Notes: a model not told the origin generated them from the letters alone. Shown: positions 10,161-19,535, counted from the stretch's first letter. The stretch is DNA of 37,914 nucleotides from Sulfitobacter sp. (GCA_024636445.1 JAGXHE010000159.1:1-37914); one strand, 5' to 3'. Made by a program: numbers and translations.

Positions 10161-10886
10161 ATGGAGTGGCGGGGAACGGGCATATTGCTGGCCGCGCGCA
10201 AACATGGCGAGACCTCGTTGATCATCGAGGTGTTCACTGAAGATCACGGGCGTCACGCAGGCGTCGTGCGTGGCGGGACCAGCCGCAAGATAGCCCCAAT
10301 CCTGCAACCTGGCGCACAGCTGGACGTGGCGTGGCGCGCGCGGCTTGAGGATCACATTGGCAGTTTCACCGTCGAGCCGGTGCGCAGCAGGGCTGCGCAA
10401 GCGATGGGGGACCGTCTGTCGCTGGCGGGGCTGAATGCCGTGACTGCACTGTTGTGCTTTTGCCTGCCCGAGCGTGAGGTTCACGCGCCGCTTTACCGCC
10501 GGACCGAGGCGCTGCTGGATCTGCTGGGGCAGGACGATCTGTGGCCGCTGGCCTATCTGCGCTGGGAGTTGGCGCTGCTGGAAGAGATGGGCTACGGGCT
10601 GGATCTGGCGGCTTGTGCTGTGACGGGCGAGACCGAGGGGCTGATCTATGTCTCGCCCAAGACGGGGCGTGCTGTATCAGCCGAGGGGGCGGGCGAATGG
10701 GCGGACCGGATGTTGCCGCTGCCCGACGTGCTGCGTGGGCGTGGCGACGCACCGGATGCCGAGATTGCCGAAGGGTTGAAAACGACCGGGTATTTTCTGG
10801 AGGCCCATCTGGCGGGCGATCAGGGCAACCGCGCGCTTCCAGTGGCGCGTGCGCGGTTTGTCGAAGCGTTCAGTCGGCGGCTCTGA
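10161..10886 (+). CDS. recO: DNA repair protein RecO
   Basis: [43 protein letters not shown]...; RecO N-terminal OB fold and C-terminal domain; downstream of era. Confidence 0.93.
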   Translation: MEWRGTGILLAARKHGETSLIIEVFTEDHGRHAGVVRGGTSRKIAPILQPGAQLDVAWRARLEDHIGSFTVEPVRSRAAQAMGDRLSLAGLNAVTALLCFCLPEREVHAPLYRRTEALLDLLGQDDLWPLAYLRWELALLEEMGYGLDLAACAVTGETEGLIYVSPKTGRAVSAEGAGEWADRMLPLPDVLRGRGDAPDAEIAEGLKTTGYFLEAHLAGDQGNRALPVARARFVEAFSRRL

Positions 10887-11259
10887 ACAGCAACTCGCGG
10901 CCTTGTTCGTTCTTCAGGATCATCACGTCGCCAAGGACTTCGATCAGCGTCATTTCGGCCAGTGCGTTGAAGTATCGGGCTTCTGCTGCAAGCTCTGGAC
11001 AGGCACGGCGGGTGGCGGTCAGCGGGCCGGTTTTGAACCACGGATAGGGCACGGACATGGCGCCCGAAAAGCCGTTGCACGGACCCTGGCCCGCGATCTG
11101 GCCGGTTTCGGGGAAACTGAGCGTTGCCGTCGCGTCGAAACGCTGGCCGTCGATTTCGGTGAGAACCCACGTTTTTCCACCGGCCCCATAGGCGCGGGCG
11201 GTTTCATCGGCTTTGCAGGATACGGCGAAGGTCAGGGCGAGGATCAGGGCAATGCGCAT
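10870..11259 (-). CDS. META domain-containing (HslJ-like) exported protein
   Basis: [19 protein letters not shown] lipoprotein-like signal; [42 protein letters not shown]-type G-x-G-x-CN-x-F-x-G motif. Confidence 0.8.
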   Translation of the reverse strand: MRIALILALTFAVSCKADETARAYGAGGKTWVLTEIDGQRFDATATLSFPETGQIAGQGPCNGFSGAMSVPYPWFKTGPLTATRRACPELAAEARYFNALAEMTLIEVLGDVMILKNEQGRELLFRAAD

Positions 11260-11267
11260 GGCATTGC

Positions 11268-11795
11268 CTAGCGCAACGCCAACACGAGGTCGATCAACGC
11301 GGTATAGGCATTGGCGGAATCGTGCCGTTTGGATTTGGGCAACATCGGCATTCCGATCAGTGCACCATAGGCGGCGCGGGCGAAATCGGGGTTTTTGAGG
11401 CCCAGTTGCGTGAGCAGCGTCGCCATATAGGTCAGACGCTCGGCGTCGACTTGCGCCAGCGCGTCGGCGGCGTCCTTGTTCTCTTGCGCCCATGACCGGA
11501 TCGCGGGGGCGGTGGTGTCGTCCAACACGTGTTTGCCAAAGTCTTGGAGGCGGTCAGCGGGGGAGCCGTCACCTTCGAGCTGTGCGACCACGTCGGCAAA
11601 GGCCTGGCTTTTCCAATTGTCCAACAGGGCCTCGTGAAAGGCCGGAACATCTGCAAAGTGCCAGTAGAACGACCCCTTGGTCGTGCCCATGCGCCGTGCC
11701 AGAGGTTCGGCGCGCAATGCGGGAGGGCCATCGCTGCGCAGCGCGGTGATGCCTGCGCTGATCCATTTCTCGCGATTGAGACGGGCGTGTTTCAT
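11268..11795 (-). CDS. TetR/AcrR family transcriptional regulator
   Basis: NREKWISAGITALRSDGPPALRAEPLARRMGTTKGSFYWHFADVPAFHEALLDNW; TetR N-terminal HTH. Confidence 0.92.
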   Translation of the reverse strand: MKHARLNREKWISAGITALRSDGPPALRAEPLARRMGTTKGSFYWHFADVPAFHEALLDNWKSQAFADVVAQLEGDGSPADRLQDFGKHVLDDTTAPAIRSWAQENKDAADALAQVDAERLTYMATLLTQLGLKNPDFARAAYGALIGMPMLPKSKRHDSANAYTALIDLVLALR

Positions 11796-11834
11796 GCCGA
11801 TCTGTGTAGAGCGTCGCAGGCCACCTCACAAGCG

Positions 11835-11860
11835 GCATATGCTGCAGGTGCAGCATATGC
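11835..11860. promoter_or_regulatory. Perfect 12-2-12 inverted repeat, candidate TetR operator
   Basis: GCATATGCTGCA-GG-TGCAGCATATGC, centred about 52 bp upstream of the TetR start codon (11795); no adjacent T-tract. Confidence 0.65.
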
Positions 11861-11918
11861 GCGGAAGCTTGCGGAGCATTTGGGCGCGGTGCCCGTTAAT
11901 GGGGCAGTTTGGCGGGGA

Positions 11919-13604
11919 TCAACCCAGCAAACGGCGCGCGATGACCTGTGCCTGAATTTCGGCGGCACCCTCGAAGATGTTGAGGATACGCGCATCGCAC
12001 AGCACGCGGCTGATCTTGTATTCCAGCGCAAAGCCGTTGCCGCCGTGGATTTGCAGCCCGTTGTCGGCTGCGGCCCATGCCACGCGTGCGCCCAGGAGCT
12101 TGGCCATGCCTGCCTCGACGTCGCAGCGGCGGCCCTGGTCCTTTTCGAAGGCGCTGAAGTAGGTCAGCTGACGGGCGATCATGATCTCGACGGCCATCAT
12201 CGCCAGCTTGTTCGCGACGCGCGGGAACTCGATCAGCGATTTGCCGAACTGCTTGCGGTCGATGGCGTATTGCATCGAGATATCCAGCGCCGACTGTGCC
12301 ACGCCTATGGCGCGCGCGGCGGTCTGGATGCGGGCGGATTCGAAGGTCTCCATCAACTGTTTGAAGCCTTTGCCCTCTGCGCCGCCGAGCAGGTTCTCGC
12401 CCTTTACGTGGAAGTCGTCGAAGGCCAGTTCGTATTCCTTCATGCCGCGATAGCCCAGCACTTCGATCTCGCCGCCGGTCATGCCGTCGGTGGGGAAGGG
12501 GTTTGCGTCGTCGCCGGGCGTCTTTTCGGCCAGAAACATCGACAGCCCCTTGTAGTCGGTCGTGTTCGGATCGGTGCGGGCCAGCAGCGTCATCACATGG
12601 GTGCGCGACGCGTGGGTAATCCACGTCTTGTTGCCGGTGATCTTGTAGTCGTCGCCATCCTTGACGGCGCGGGTGCGCAGAGCGCCAAGGTCAGAACCGG
12701 TGTTGGGTTCGGTGAACACGGCCGTGGGCAGCTTTTCACCTGAGGCGAGGGCTGGCAGCCATTTGGCTTTCTGTTCGTCCGTGCCGCCCGCGATGATCAG
12801 CTCTGCCGCGATTTCCGAGCGGGTGCCCAAGGAGCCGACACCGATATAGCCGCGCGACAGCTCTTCGGAGACGACGCACATCGACGCCTTGGATAGGCCA
12901 AGGCCGCCGTGCTCTTCGGGGATGGTCAGGCCGAAAACGCCCATTTCGGCCAGCTCGTCAATCACTTCGATCGGGATCAGCTGATCCTTCAGGTGCCAGT
13001 CGTGGGCAAAGGGCTCGACCTTTTCCAGCGCATAGCGGCGGAACTGGGCGCGGATCATTTCAAGTTCTTCGTCGAGGCCGGAGGCACCCACCGTGATCTC
13101 GGCGCTGCGTTCCTGCATCAGCTCGACCAGCCGGATGCGCGCGGCTTGGGTGTTGCCGTGTCGGATCATTGCGGTGATCGCAGGCGTGGCCATGCCTGCC
13201 ATATCGTCTGCTTCGAGGCCCATGTCATGCGGGCGCAGAACCTCGCCCTGGTTCATCGCGATGCCGCCCTGGATCTGGGCGAGATATTCGCCGAAACCGA
13301 TTTGCAGCAGCAGCTGTTCGACTTCGCCAAAGCGGCCATCCTGATCCAGTTTGGTCGCCCATTTGTGCATCTCGTGCAGCGACTGTGCATAGGTCGCAAG
13401 CCAAGCCAGCCCGTGTGCGGCTGTCTGGTTCTGTTCGACAAGGGTGGCGGAGACGCGGCCATTTTCGCTGAGCATCACGCGCAGCTTGTCCTTGGCCGCA
13501 TCAAGAACCGCATCGACGGGTGCGATTGCTGCACCGGCTGTCGCCAAAAGATCGCCCACAATCACCGAAGTAGCCGAAGTCATATGTTGTCCATCATGCG
13601 CCAT
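11919..13604 (-). CDS. mcd: Acyl-CoA dehydrogenase with long N-terminal extension, probably (2S)-methylsuccinyl-CoA dehydrogenase
   Basis: 561 aa; C-terminal ~380 aa is a canonical ACAD (EEHGGLGLSKASMCVVSEELSRGY, TEPNTGSDLGALRTRA, IHGGNGFALEY, FEGAAEIQ); the N-terminal extension containing LLLQIGFGEYLAQIQGGIAMNQGE resembles Mcd as I recall it. Confidence 0.7.
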   Translation of the reverse strand: MAHDGQHMTSATSVIVGDLLATAGAAIAPVDAVLDAAKDKLRVMLSENGRVSATLVEQNQTAAHGLAWLATYAQSLHEMHKWATKLDQDGRFGEVEQLLLQIGFGEYLAQIQGGIAMNQGEVLRPHDMGLEADDMAGMATPAITAMIRHGNTQAARIRLVELMQERSAEITVGASGLDEELEMIRAQFRRYALEKVEPFAHDWHLKDQLIPIEVIDELAEMGVFGLTIPEEHGGLGLSKASMCVVSEELSRGYIGVGSLGTRSEIAAELIIAGGTDEQKAKWLPALASGEKLPTAVFTEPNTGSDLGALRTRAVKDGDDYKITGNKTWITHASRTHVMTLLARTDPNTTDYKGLSMFLAEKTPGDDANPFPTDGMTGGEIEVLGYRGMKEYELAFDDFHVKGENLLGGAEGKGFKQLMETFESARIQTAARAIGVAQSALDISMQYAIDRKQFGKSLIEFPRVANKLAMMAVEIMIARQLTYFSAFEKDQGRRCDVEAGMAKLLGARVAWAAADNGLQIHGGNGFALEYKISRVLCDARILNIFEGAAEIQAQVIARRLLG

Positions 13605-13753
13605 GTCGTAAATCCCTTGTTTGCTTGCCGGTTGAGATAGGGCCTTCGCAGGTGCAGCGCAACTTATTTGCGTTTAGATGCGTCAATTTGATCGAAAGTT
13701 ACGCAGCGATTTTACGCGTGCAAAGACTGAACGGGGTGCCTATAGCGTGCGCC

Positions 13754-14521
13754 ATGGAAATATTTCTCGAACTGCTGTCGCCCACTCAATTGACGCTTGC
13801 CATAGGAGTTGCGCTGATCGCGGGATTCATCAAGGGCGTTGTCGGTTTTGCGATGCCGATGATCTTTGTGTCGGGGCTGTCGACGTTTCTGGCACCCGAT
13901 CTGGCGCTGGCGATGCTGATCTTTCCGACGCTGGCGACCAACGGGGTGCAGGCCTTGCGGCAGGGGCCGCGTGCGGCGTGGGCGTCGATGACCAAGTTCA
14001 AGCTTTATATGATCGTGGGCGGCATTGTGCTGGTTCTCAGCGCACAGCTGGTCAGCATCCTGTCGATGCAGGTGATGCTGTTGATTATCGGCATTCCGGT
14101 GACATTCTTTGCGCTGATGCAGATCGCCGGCTGGACGCTGAAGCTGAACGGACAAAGCAGGACGTTCGAAGTGGTGATCGGCACCGTGGCAGGCTTTCTG
14201 GGTGGAATGTCCGGAATATGGGGCCCGCCGACAGTGATGTATCTGACTGCCTTGGGAACCCAGAAGCACGAGCAGATGCGTGCGCAGGGTGTGATCTATG
14301 GTCTGGGTGCCGTGTCACTGATGGGGGCACACATCGGGTCTGGTGTATTGAACGCGAACACCTGGCCGCTGAGTGCTGCGATGATCATTCCGGCGCTGCT
14401 GGGGATGGTCTGCGGCGGTCAGGTCATGGACCGTATCGACCAGGTGTTGTTCCGTCGCGCGACGCTGTTCGTGCTGCTGGTGGCAGGGTTGAACCTGATG
14501 CGTCGCGCGCTGGTTGGTTAG
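13754..14521 (+). CDS. Sulfite exporter TauE/SafE family permease
   Basis: MEIFLELLSPTQLTLAIGVALIAGFIKGVVGFAMPMIFVSGLSTFLAPDLALAMLIFPTLATNGVQ; repeated hydrophobic segments; GGMSGIWGPPTVMYL. Confidence 0.88.
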   Translation: MEIFLELLSPTQLTLAIGVALIAGFIKGVVGFAMPMIFVSGLSTFLAPDLALAMLIFPTLATNGVQALRQGPRAAWASMTKFKLYMIVGGIVLVLSAQLVSILSMQVMLLIIGIPVTFFALMQIAGWTLKLNGQSRTFEVVIGTVAGFLGGMSGIWGPPTVMYLTALGTQKHEQMRAQGVIYGLGAVSLMGAHIGSGVLNANTWPLSAAMIIPALLGMVCGGQVMDRIDQVLFRRATLFVLLVAGLNLMRRALVG

Positions 14522-14528
14522 TTGGCTC

Positions 14529-14885
14529 TCAGGCCGATTTGGTGACGGTGCGCCCGGATACGTCTTCGATAAAGGTGACGATACGGGATTTGATCTGCTC
14601 GTCTTGTATCGAGGCCACGGCACTGACAATTTCCAGACCGTGATCGCGCGTGCTGACAGGTTCGGCTTCGTTCAGACCTTCGAAAAAGTAAGACGTCGGA
14701 ACTTGCAGGATACGCGAGAGCTCATAAAGACGGCTGGCCGCGATGCGGTTCGAGCCGATTTCGTATTTCTGGATTTGTTGAAAAGAAAGTTTCAGCTGAC
14801 GTGCAACGTCTGTTTGCGACATGCGTCGCAGGGTGCGTGCTTGTTTCAGCTTGCGGCCAACATGAATATCTACGGGATGAGACAT
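14529..14885 (-). CDS. XRE/Cro-CI-type helix-turn-helix regulator
   Basis: HVGRKLKQARTLRRMSQTDVARQLKLSFQQIQKYEIGSNRIAASRLYELSRILQVPTSYFFEG. Confidence 0.9.
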   Translation of the reverse strand: MSHPVDIHVGRKLKQARTLRRMSQTDVARQLKLSFQQIQKYEIGSNRIAASRLYELSRILQVPTSYFFEGLNEAEPVSTRDHGLEIVSAVASIQDEQIKSRIVTFIEDVSGRTVTKSA

Positions 14886-15084
14886 CTGTTTTAGTACCTC
14901 CGGTTGTATGTCGATCAGTGATCCTTGGAATCTGACCCGTAATCAAGTGCATAGATATTTACAGTTGAGGTACATCAATGTTGCATCACTGGATGATTTA
15001 TGTACCACTATGTAAGTATAGGTTGAAAAGGGGCTAAAAATTACACGCAGGCCTATAGATTCACCGCAAGATCATCATCCGCTT

Positions 15085-15924
15085 TTGTTCGAGATGTTGC
15101 GGTCATTTACCACTTTAGCGCGTCATTTGAACCTATCAACCGCTGTCGAGGAACTGGGCAGCACCCGCCAGACGGTACGGCGGCACATAACCTTTCTGGA
15201 ACAGGCCAAGGGATTCGAGCTGTTTCGAATCAGGGACCGCCGATACGAGTTGACCGAACGCGGTGAAAGTGCGCTTCCCGAGGCGCTGACGCTGCTGTCG
15301 CGCGGCAATGCCTGGCTGACATCCGAGGTCGGGTTCGAGCACGGCATGCTGCGCATTTCCAGAGACGAGGGCGACTGGCGCTTTTTCATGCAGCAACGTC
15401 CCTTGGCCGACCTGTGGCAAACCGGGTCGAAGTTTATGCGGGACTGCATGCGGTGCTGGGCCGAGGCGGGTGGCAACATCGAACACCCCGCATTTCAGCC
15501 GGTGCGCCCCTTTGCGATGGTGTTTCGGCCCAATGACCAGCAATGGGTCTGCGTGGATGTTGGCCGGGATTCCTCGTTCGCCACGTGGTTCGGCTGGGAA
15601 TGGCAAAGCAGTTCGATCGGTCGCACGCTCGAAGCCTTGCCGGGCGGGCCGCTGATCAGTGACCTGATGGAAGGCACGTTTCAGGAGATCGCTGCAAACA
15701 GCTCGCTGCGGTTCGATCACATCCACACCACGGTGGCCCGCAAACCCGGTACACCGCTGATGCCGCTCAGCTATGCGCGGCTTTTGCTGGGCGCACGGTT
15801 TCCCGATGGCTCGTTTGCGCTGGTCAACATCATCGAGCGGACCAACGCCCTGAAGATCGACGATCTGCCCGAGAAATTCGTCAATTCGATGGACCCTGAA
15901 TGGGAAATGGATATCGACATCTGA
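15085..15924 (+). CDS. Regulator with LysR-type N-terminal HTH and a non-canonical (PAS-like) C-terminal region
   Basis: FTTLARHLNLSTAVEELGSTRQTVRRHITFLEQAKGFELFRIRDRRYELTERGESALPEA is a LysR-type wHTH; residues after ~75 do not read as a LysR substrate-binding domain. Start ambiguous (TTG 15085 or ATG 15094). Confidence 0.75.
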   Translation: MFEMLRSFTTLARHLNLSTAVEELGSTRQTVRRHITFLEQAKGFELFRIRDRRYELTERGESALPEALTLLSRGNAWLTSEVGFEHGMLRISRDEGDWRFFMQQRPLADLWQTGSKFMRDCMRCWAEAGGNIEHPAFQPVRPFAMVFRPNDQQWVCVDVGRDSSFATWFGWEWQSSSIGRTLEALPGGPLISDLMEGTFQEIAANSSLRFDHIHTTVARKPGTPLMPLSYARLLLGARFPDGSFALVNIIERTNALKIDDLPEKFVNSMDPEWEMDIDI

Positions 15925-15926
15925 CC

Positions 15927-15948
15927 GCACAATGCTTTGGCATTGTGC
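15927..15948 (+). other. Perfect 9-bp stem-loop (GCACAATGC-TTTG-GCATTGTGC) just after the LysR-like gene
   Basis: Direct inspection; no downstream T-run, so termination is uncertain. Confidence 0.55.
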
Positions 15949-16108
15949 CCCGCGCCGCGTCACTCGGACTGGCGGATGACGTGTAAGCCATGCAAATGCA
16001 ACAAATTTGGTGTATGCGTCGCTATGGGACTGTGTCTGATGCGGACTTTACAGGATCTTCCGCTTGCCACCGTTCATCCTGTTCATGCGTCACACAAGGA
16101 GAACCCTG

Positions 16109-16813
16109 ATGAGCATCCATAGTGTTTTCGAAGGCTCGCGTCTGTTGACTGAAACGGTTGAATTGCTGGCAAAACGCCAGCTCTATCTGTCCGTCGGTGA
16201 CGATTTCAACGAGTATAAGGCATTGATTTCGCAATGTCGGCCCAACCAGCCGGTGAGCCTTCCGTTTGATCCGGCATGCTCGGATGTGTCGCATGACAAG
16301 GGGTTCTGGTCTGTCGGTCGCAACCCGCAGGGCAAGATCGTGCAGACGCAAGCGGTGCGGCTGATCGACCTGCACGGGCAAACACTCGCCGATCATATGG
16401 AGCAGAACTTTCGCGCCTATCCGCCATCGGGCGTGCCGATAGATCTGGCCGATTCCTGGTACAAGTCGGGGCCGGGGGCGCGACGCATGACGGGAAAACT
16501 TTGCTATCACGGCGAGATGTGGATCAACCCCGAAGAAGGCAATTATCGCGGGCGCGGAATCGTGGATATCCTTGCGCGGTTTGCATTCCTGACCAGTCTG
16601 TTGCAATGGCAGCCCGATTACGTCTTTGGCTTTATGCCGCGGTCAATCGCGCGTCGTGGTCTGGCCGAGCGCGAAGGGTATATGCACGTCGATCCGTTTT
16701 GCCTGAGCTGGAAGATCAAGGGCCAGAACAAGCCGGTCGAGGGCAACATGGTCTACATGGGCAACGAAGACATCCAGCACATCATCCATGTGCCACTTGA
16801 TCTCGCGGCCTGA
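16109..16813 (+). CDS. Uncharacterised protein with a GNAT-like C-terminal region
   Basis: ATG with RBS AAGGAG; GKLCYHGEMWINPEEGNYRGRGIVDILARFAFLTSLLQ...ARRGLAEREGYMHVDP resembles GNAT motif A (R-G-x-G) and motif B. Confidence 0.6.
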   Translation: MSIHSVFEGSRLLTETVELLAKRQLYLSVGDDFNEYKALISQCRPNQPVSLPFDPACSDVSHDKGFWSVGRNPQGKIVQTQAVRLIDLHGQTLADHMEQNFRAYPPSGVPIDLADSWYKSGPGARRMTGKLCYHGEMWINPEEGNYRGRGIVDILARFAFLTSLLQWQPDYVFGFMPRSIARRGLAEREGYMHVDPFCLSWKIKGQNKPVEGNMVYMGNEDIQHIIHVPLDLAA

Positions 16814-16825
16814 TCGCGGCGCATG

Positions 16826-16862
16826 AAAAAGCCCCCGCGCGATTGGGCGTCGGGGGCTTTTC
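16826..16862. terminator. Bidirectional Rho-independent terminator between convergent genes
   Basis: AAAAAGCCCCCGcgcgattgggcgtCGGGGGCTTTTT. Confidence 0.92.
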
Positions 16863-16887
16863 CAATTCGTGATCCGGGTGTACGGAT

Positions 16888-18486
16888 TTAGCCGATGGCG
16901 GCGGCGCGCACGTCGTCGTCGATGTGCGGCAGATATTGCGCAAAGTTGGACGCGAACATTTCCACCAGTTTCTTGGCCTGACGGTCATAGCTTTCGGCAT
17001 CGCTCCAGGTGCGGCGCGGGTCCAGAAGAATGTCGGCGACGCCGACCACATTGACCGGCACTTCAAAGCCGAAGTTCGGGTCTTTTCGGAACTTCACATT
17101 GCCCAGACTTCCGTCCAGTGCAGCCGTCAGCAGCGACCGTGTGGCGCGGATCGGCATGCGGCTGCCCGTGCCATAAGCGCCACCGGTCCAGCCGGTGTTG
17201 ACCAGCCAGCATGTCGCGCCGTGCTGGGCGATCTTCTCGCGCAGCAGTTTGCCGTAAACTTCGGGGCGGCGCGGCATGAAGGGCGCACCAAAGCAGGTCG
17301 AGAATGTAGGTTCGGGCTCGGTCACGCCGCGCTCGGTTCCGGCGACCTTGGACGTGAAGCCCGACAGGAAGTGGTACATCGCCTGCGCCGGTGTCAGCCG
17401 TGCAATGGGGGGCAATACGCCGAACGCGTCGCATGTCAGCATGATGATGTTCTTGGGATGACCACCCAAAGCGGTCTTGGACGCGTTCGAGATGTAGTGC
17501 AGCGGATAGGCGCAGCGCATGTTCGCGGTCAGGCTGTCGTCGGCGAAATCCAGATCTTTGGTCTCGTCGTCAAAGATCATGTTCTCGATCACGGTGCCAA
17601 ACTTTTCGGTGGTCGCGTAGATTTCCGGCTCGGCTTCGGCGCTCAGGTTGATCGTCTTGGCATAGCAGCCGCCCTCGAAGTTGAAGGTGCCGCGATCGGA
17701 CCAGCCGTGTTCGTCATCGCCAATCAGCGTGCGGGCCGGATCAGCCGACAGGGTCGTCTTGCCGGTGCCGCTGAGCCCGAAGAACACGGCGGTATCGACG
17801 GGATTGCCCGTCGCGTGGTTGGCCGAACAGTGCATCGGCATCACGCCTTTTTCGGGCAGCATGTAGTTCAGCAGTGTAAAGACCGACTTCTTGTTCTCGC
17901 CTGCATATTCGGTGCCGCCGATCAGGATGATCTTGCGGTCGAAGTTCAGCGCGATGACGGTGTCGGAGCGGCAGTCGTGTTTGGCGGGGTCCGCCTTGAA
18001 CGAGGGGCAGTTGATGACAGTGAAGTCTGCGACGAAATCTTCCAGATCTTCGCGGTCGGGACGGCGCAGAAGGTGGCGGATGAACAGGCCGTGCCATGCC
18101 AGCTCGGTGACCATGCGCACGTTGATCGCATAGGCGGGATCAGCGCCGCCGATCAGATCCTGCACGAAATAGTCGCGGCCCTTCATGTGGGTCAGCATGT
18201 CATCGTAGAGCGCGTCAAACCCCGCCTCGGACATCTCGGCATTGTTTTCCCACCAGATTTTGTCGGCGACGCTGGCGGTTTTGACCACGTGTTTGTCGTT
18301 GGGCGACCGTCCGGTAAATTTGCCGGTGGTCACCAGAAAGGCACCGCCCTTGCCCAGGGTTCCTTCGCCGCGCGACAGTGCTGTTTCGACCAGCGCAGGC
18401 TCGATCAGGTTGTAATAGACATTGCCCAGCTCCTCGATCCCTTGATCTTCAAGCCGGAAATTCGGGTTCACCCGTCCAGATGTCAT
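16888..18486 (-). CDS. pckA: Phosphoenolpyruvate carboxykinase (ATP)
   Basis: [26 protein letters not shown]...; [28 protein letters not shown] signature. Confidence 0.97.
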   Translation of the reverse strand: MTSGRVNPNFRLEDQGIEELGNVYYNLIEPALVETALSRGEGTLGKGGAFLVTTGKFTGRSPNDKHVVKTASVADKIWWENNAEMSEAGFDALYDDMLTHMKGRDYFVQDLIGGADPAYAINVRMVTELAWHGLFIRHLLRRPDREDLEDFVADFTVINCPSFKADPAKHDCRSDTVIALNFDRKIILIGGTEYAGENKKSVFTLLNYMLPEKGVMPMHCSANHATGNPVDTAVFFGLSGTGKTTLSADPARTLIGDDEHGWSDRGTFNFEGGCYAKTINLSAEAEPEIYATTEKFGTVIENMIFDDETKDLDFADDSLTANMRCAYPLHYISNASKTALGGHPKNIIMLTCDAFGVLPPIARLTPAQAMYHFLSGFTSKVAGTERGVTEPEPTFSTCFGAPFMPRRPEVYGKLLREKIAQHGATCWLVNTGWTGGAYGTGSRMPIRATRSLLTAALDGSLGNVKFRKDPNFGFEVPVNVVGVADILLDPRRTWSDAESYDRQAKKLVEMFASNFAQYLPHIDDDVRAAAIG

Positions 18487-18833
18487 GTGTCGTCTCCCTG
18501 TCGCCGCCACGGGCGGATGGTGCCAAGTACGACGCTGCTGCGCCGCGGCCATTATGGCCTGATCGCCTCATAACATGAGGTTTCCGAACATGAACAGGAC
18601 GCTTTGGCACAGTTAGCGCCACCACTGCGATCTTTGTCTCAAGTACCGCTTCATGCCCTATTCCGCGGCTGGTCGTGAAAAGAAAAAGTGCGTCAATTTA
18701 GCCATTCCTAACCAAATTGTGGCGCAATTGCGGCGTTGGAGCCAGCTGATTCGCAGTTAAGGATTGATTCGACCCAGTAATTTCTGGATGTATGGATAAA
18801 AAACAATATTGAGCAGCATAAAGGGTAGAGGCA

Positions 18834-19535
18834 ATGTCAAAGATTGCATTGGTAGACGACGACAGGAACATCCTGACGTCTGTTTCAATGACTCTTGAGG
18901 CCGAGGGCTTTGAGGTAGAAACGTATAATGATGGACAGGCGGCGCTAGACGCCTTCAACAAGGGGCTGCCGGATATGGCGGTTCTGGACATCAAGATGCC
19001 GCGCATGGACGGGATGGACCTGTTGCAGCGGTTGCGGCAGAAAACGTCGATGCCGGTGATCTTTCTGACGTCCAAGGACGACGAGATCGACGAAGTTCTG
19101 GGCCTGCGCATGGGGGCCGACGACTACGTCAAGAAACCTTTCAGCCAGCGTCTTCTGGTTGAACGCATCCGCGCTCTGTTGCGTCGTCAGGATGCCGTGG
19201 CCACAGACGAAGTCGGCGATACCGAAGAAACCAAGGTGATGGAACGCGGCGATCTGCGGATGGACCCGCTGCGCCATTCGGTCAGCTGGAAGGGCAACGA
19301 TGTGTCCCTGACGGTCACCGAATTCCTGCTGCTTCAGGCGCTGGCCCAGCGGCCCGGTTTCGTCAAGTCGCGCGACCAGTTGATGGACGTCGCCTATGAC
19401 GATCAGGTCTATGTAGATGACCGGACAATTGACAGCCACATCAAGCGTTTGCGTAAGAAGATGCGCACTGCAGACGATTCCTTCTCGGCGATTGAGACGC
19501 TGTATGGGATCGGCTATCGTTACAACGAAGAGTGA
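18834..19535 (+). CDS. chvI: Response regulator ChvI (OmpR family)
   Basis: [41 protein letters not shown]...[31 protein letters not shown]; followed by chvG and hprK. Confidence 0.93.
   Translation: MSKIALVDDDRNILTSVSMTLEAEGFEVETYNDGQAALDAFNKGLPDMAVLDIKMPRMDGMDLLQRLRQKTSMPVIFLTSKDDEIDEVLGLRMGADDYVKKPFSQRLLVERIRALLRRQDAVATDEVGDTEETKVMERGDLRMDPLRHSVSWKGNDVSLTVTEFLLLQALAQRPGFVKSRDQLMDVAYDDQVYVDDRTIDSHIKRLRKKMRTADDSFSAIETLYGIGYRYNEE

Noticed and set aside
11529-12743. 404-aa ORF on the plus strand
   Set aside because: Antisense to the TetR and acyl-CoA dehydrogenase genes; shadow ORF
14529-14885. XRE gene as the antitoxin of a toxin-antitoxin pair
   Set aside because: No small toxin-like ORF adjacent; neighbours are a TauE permease (convergent) and a LysR-like regulator (divergent)
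16924-18573. 549-aa ORF on the plus strand
   Set aside because: Antisense shadow of pckA; low-complexity H/R/G/V-rich translation and no known domain
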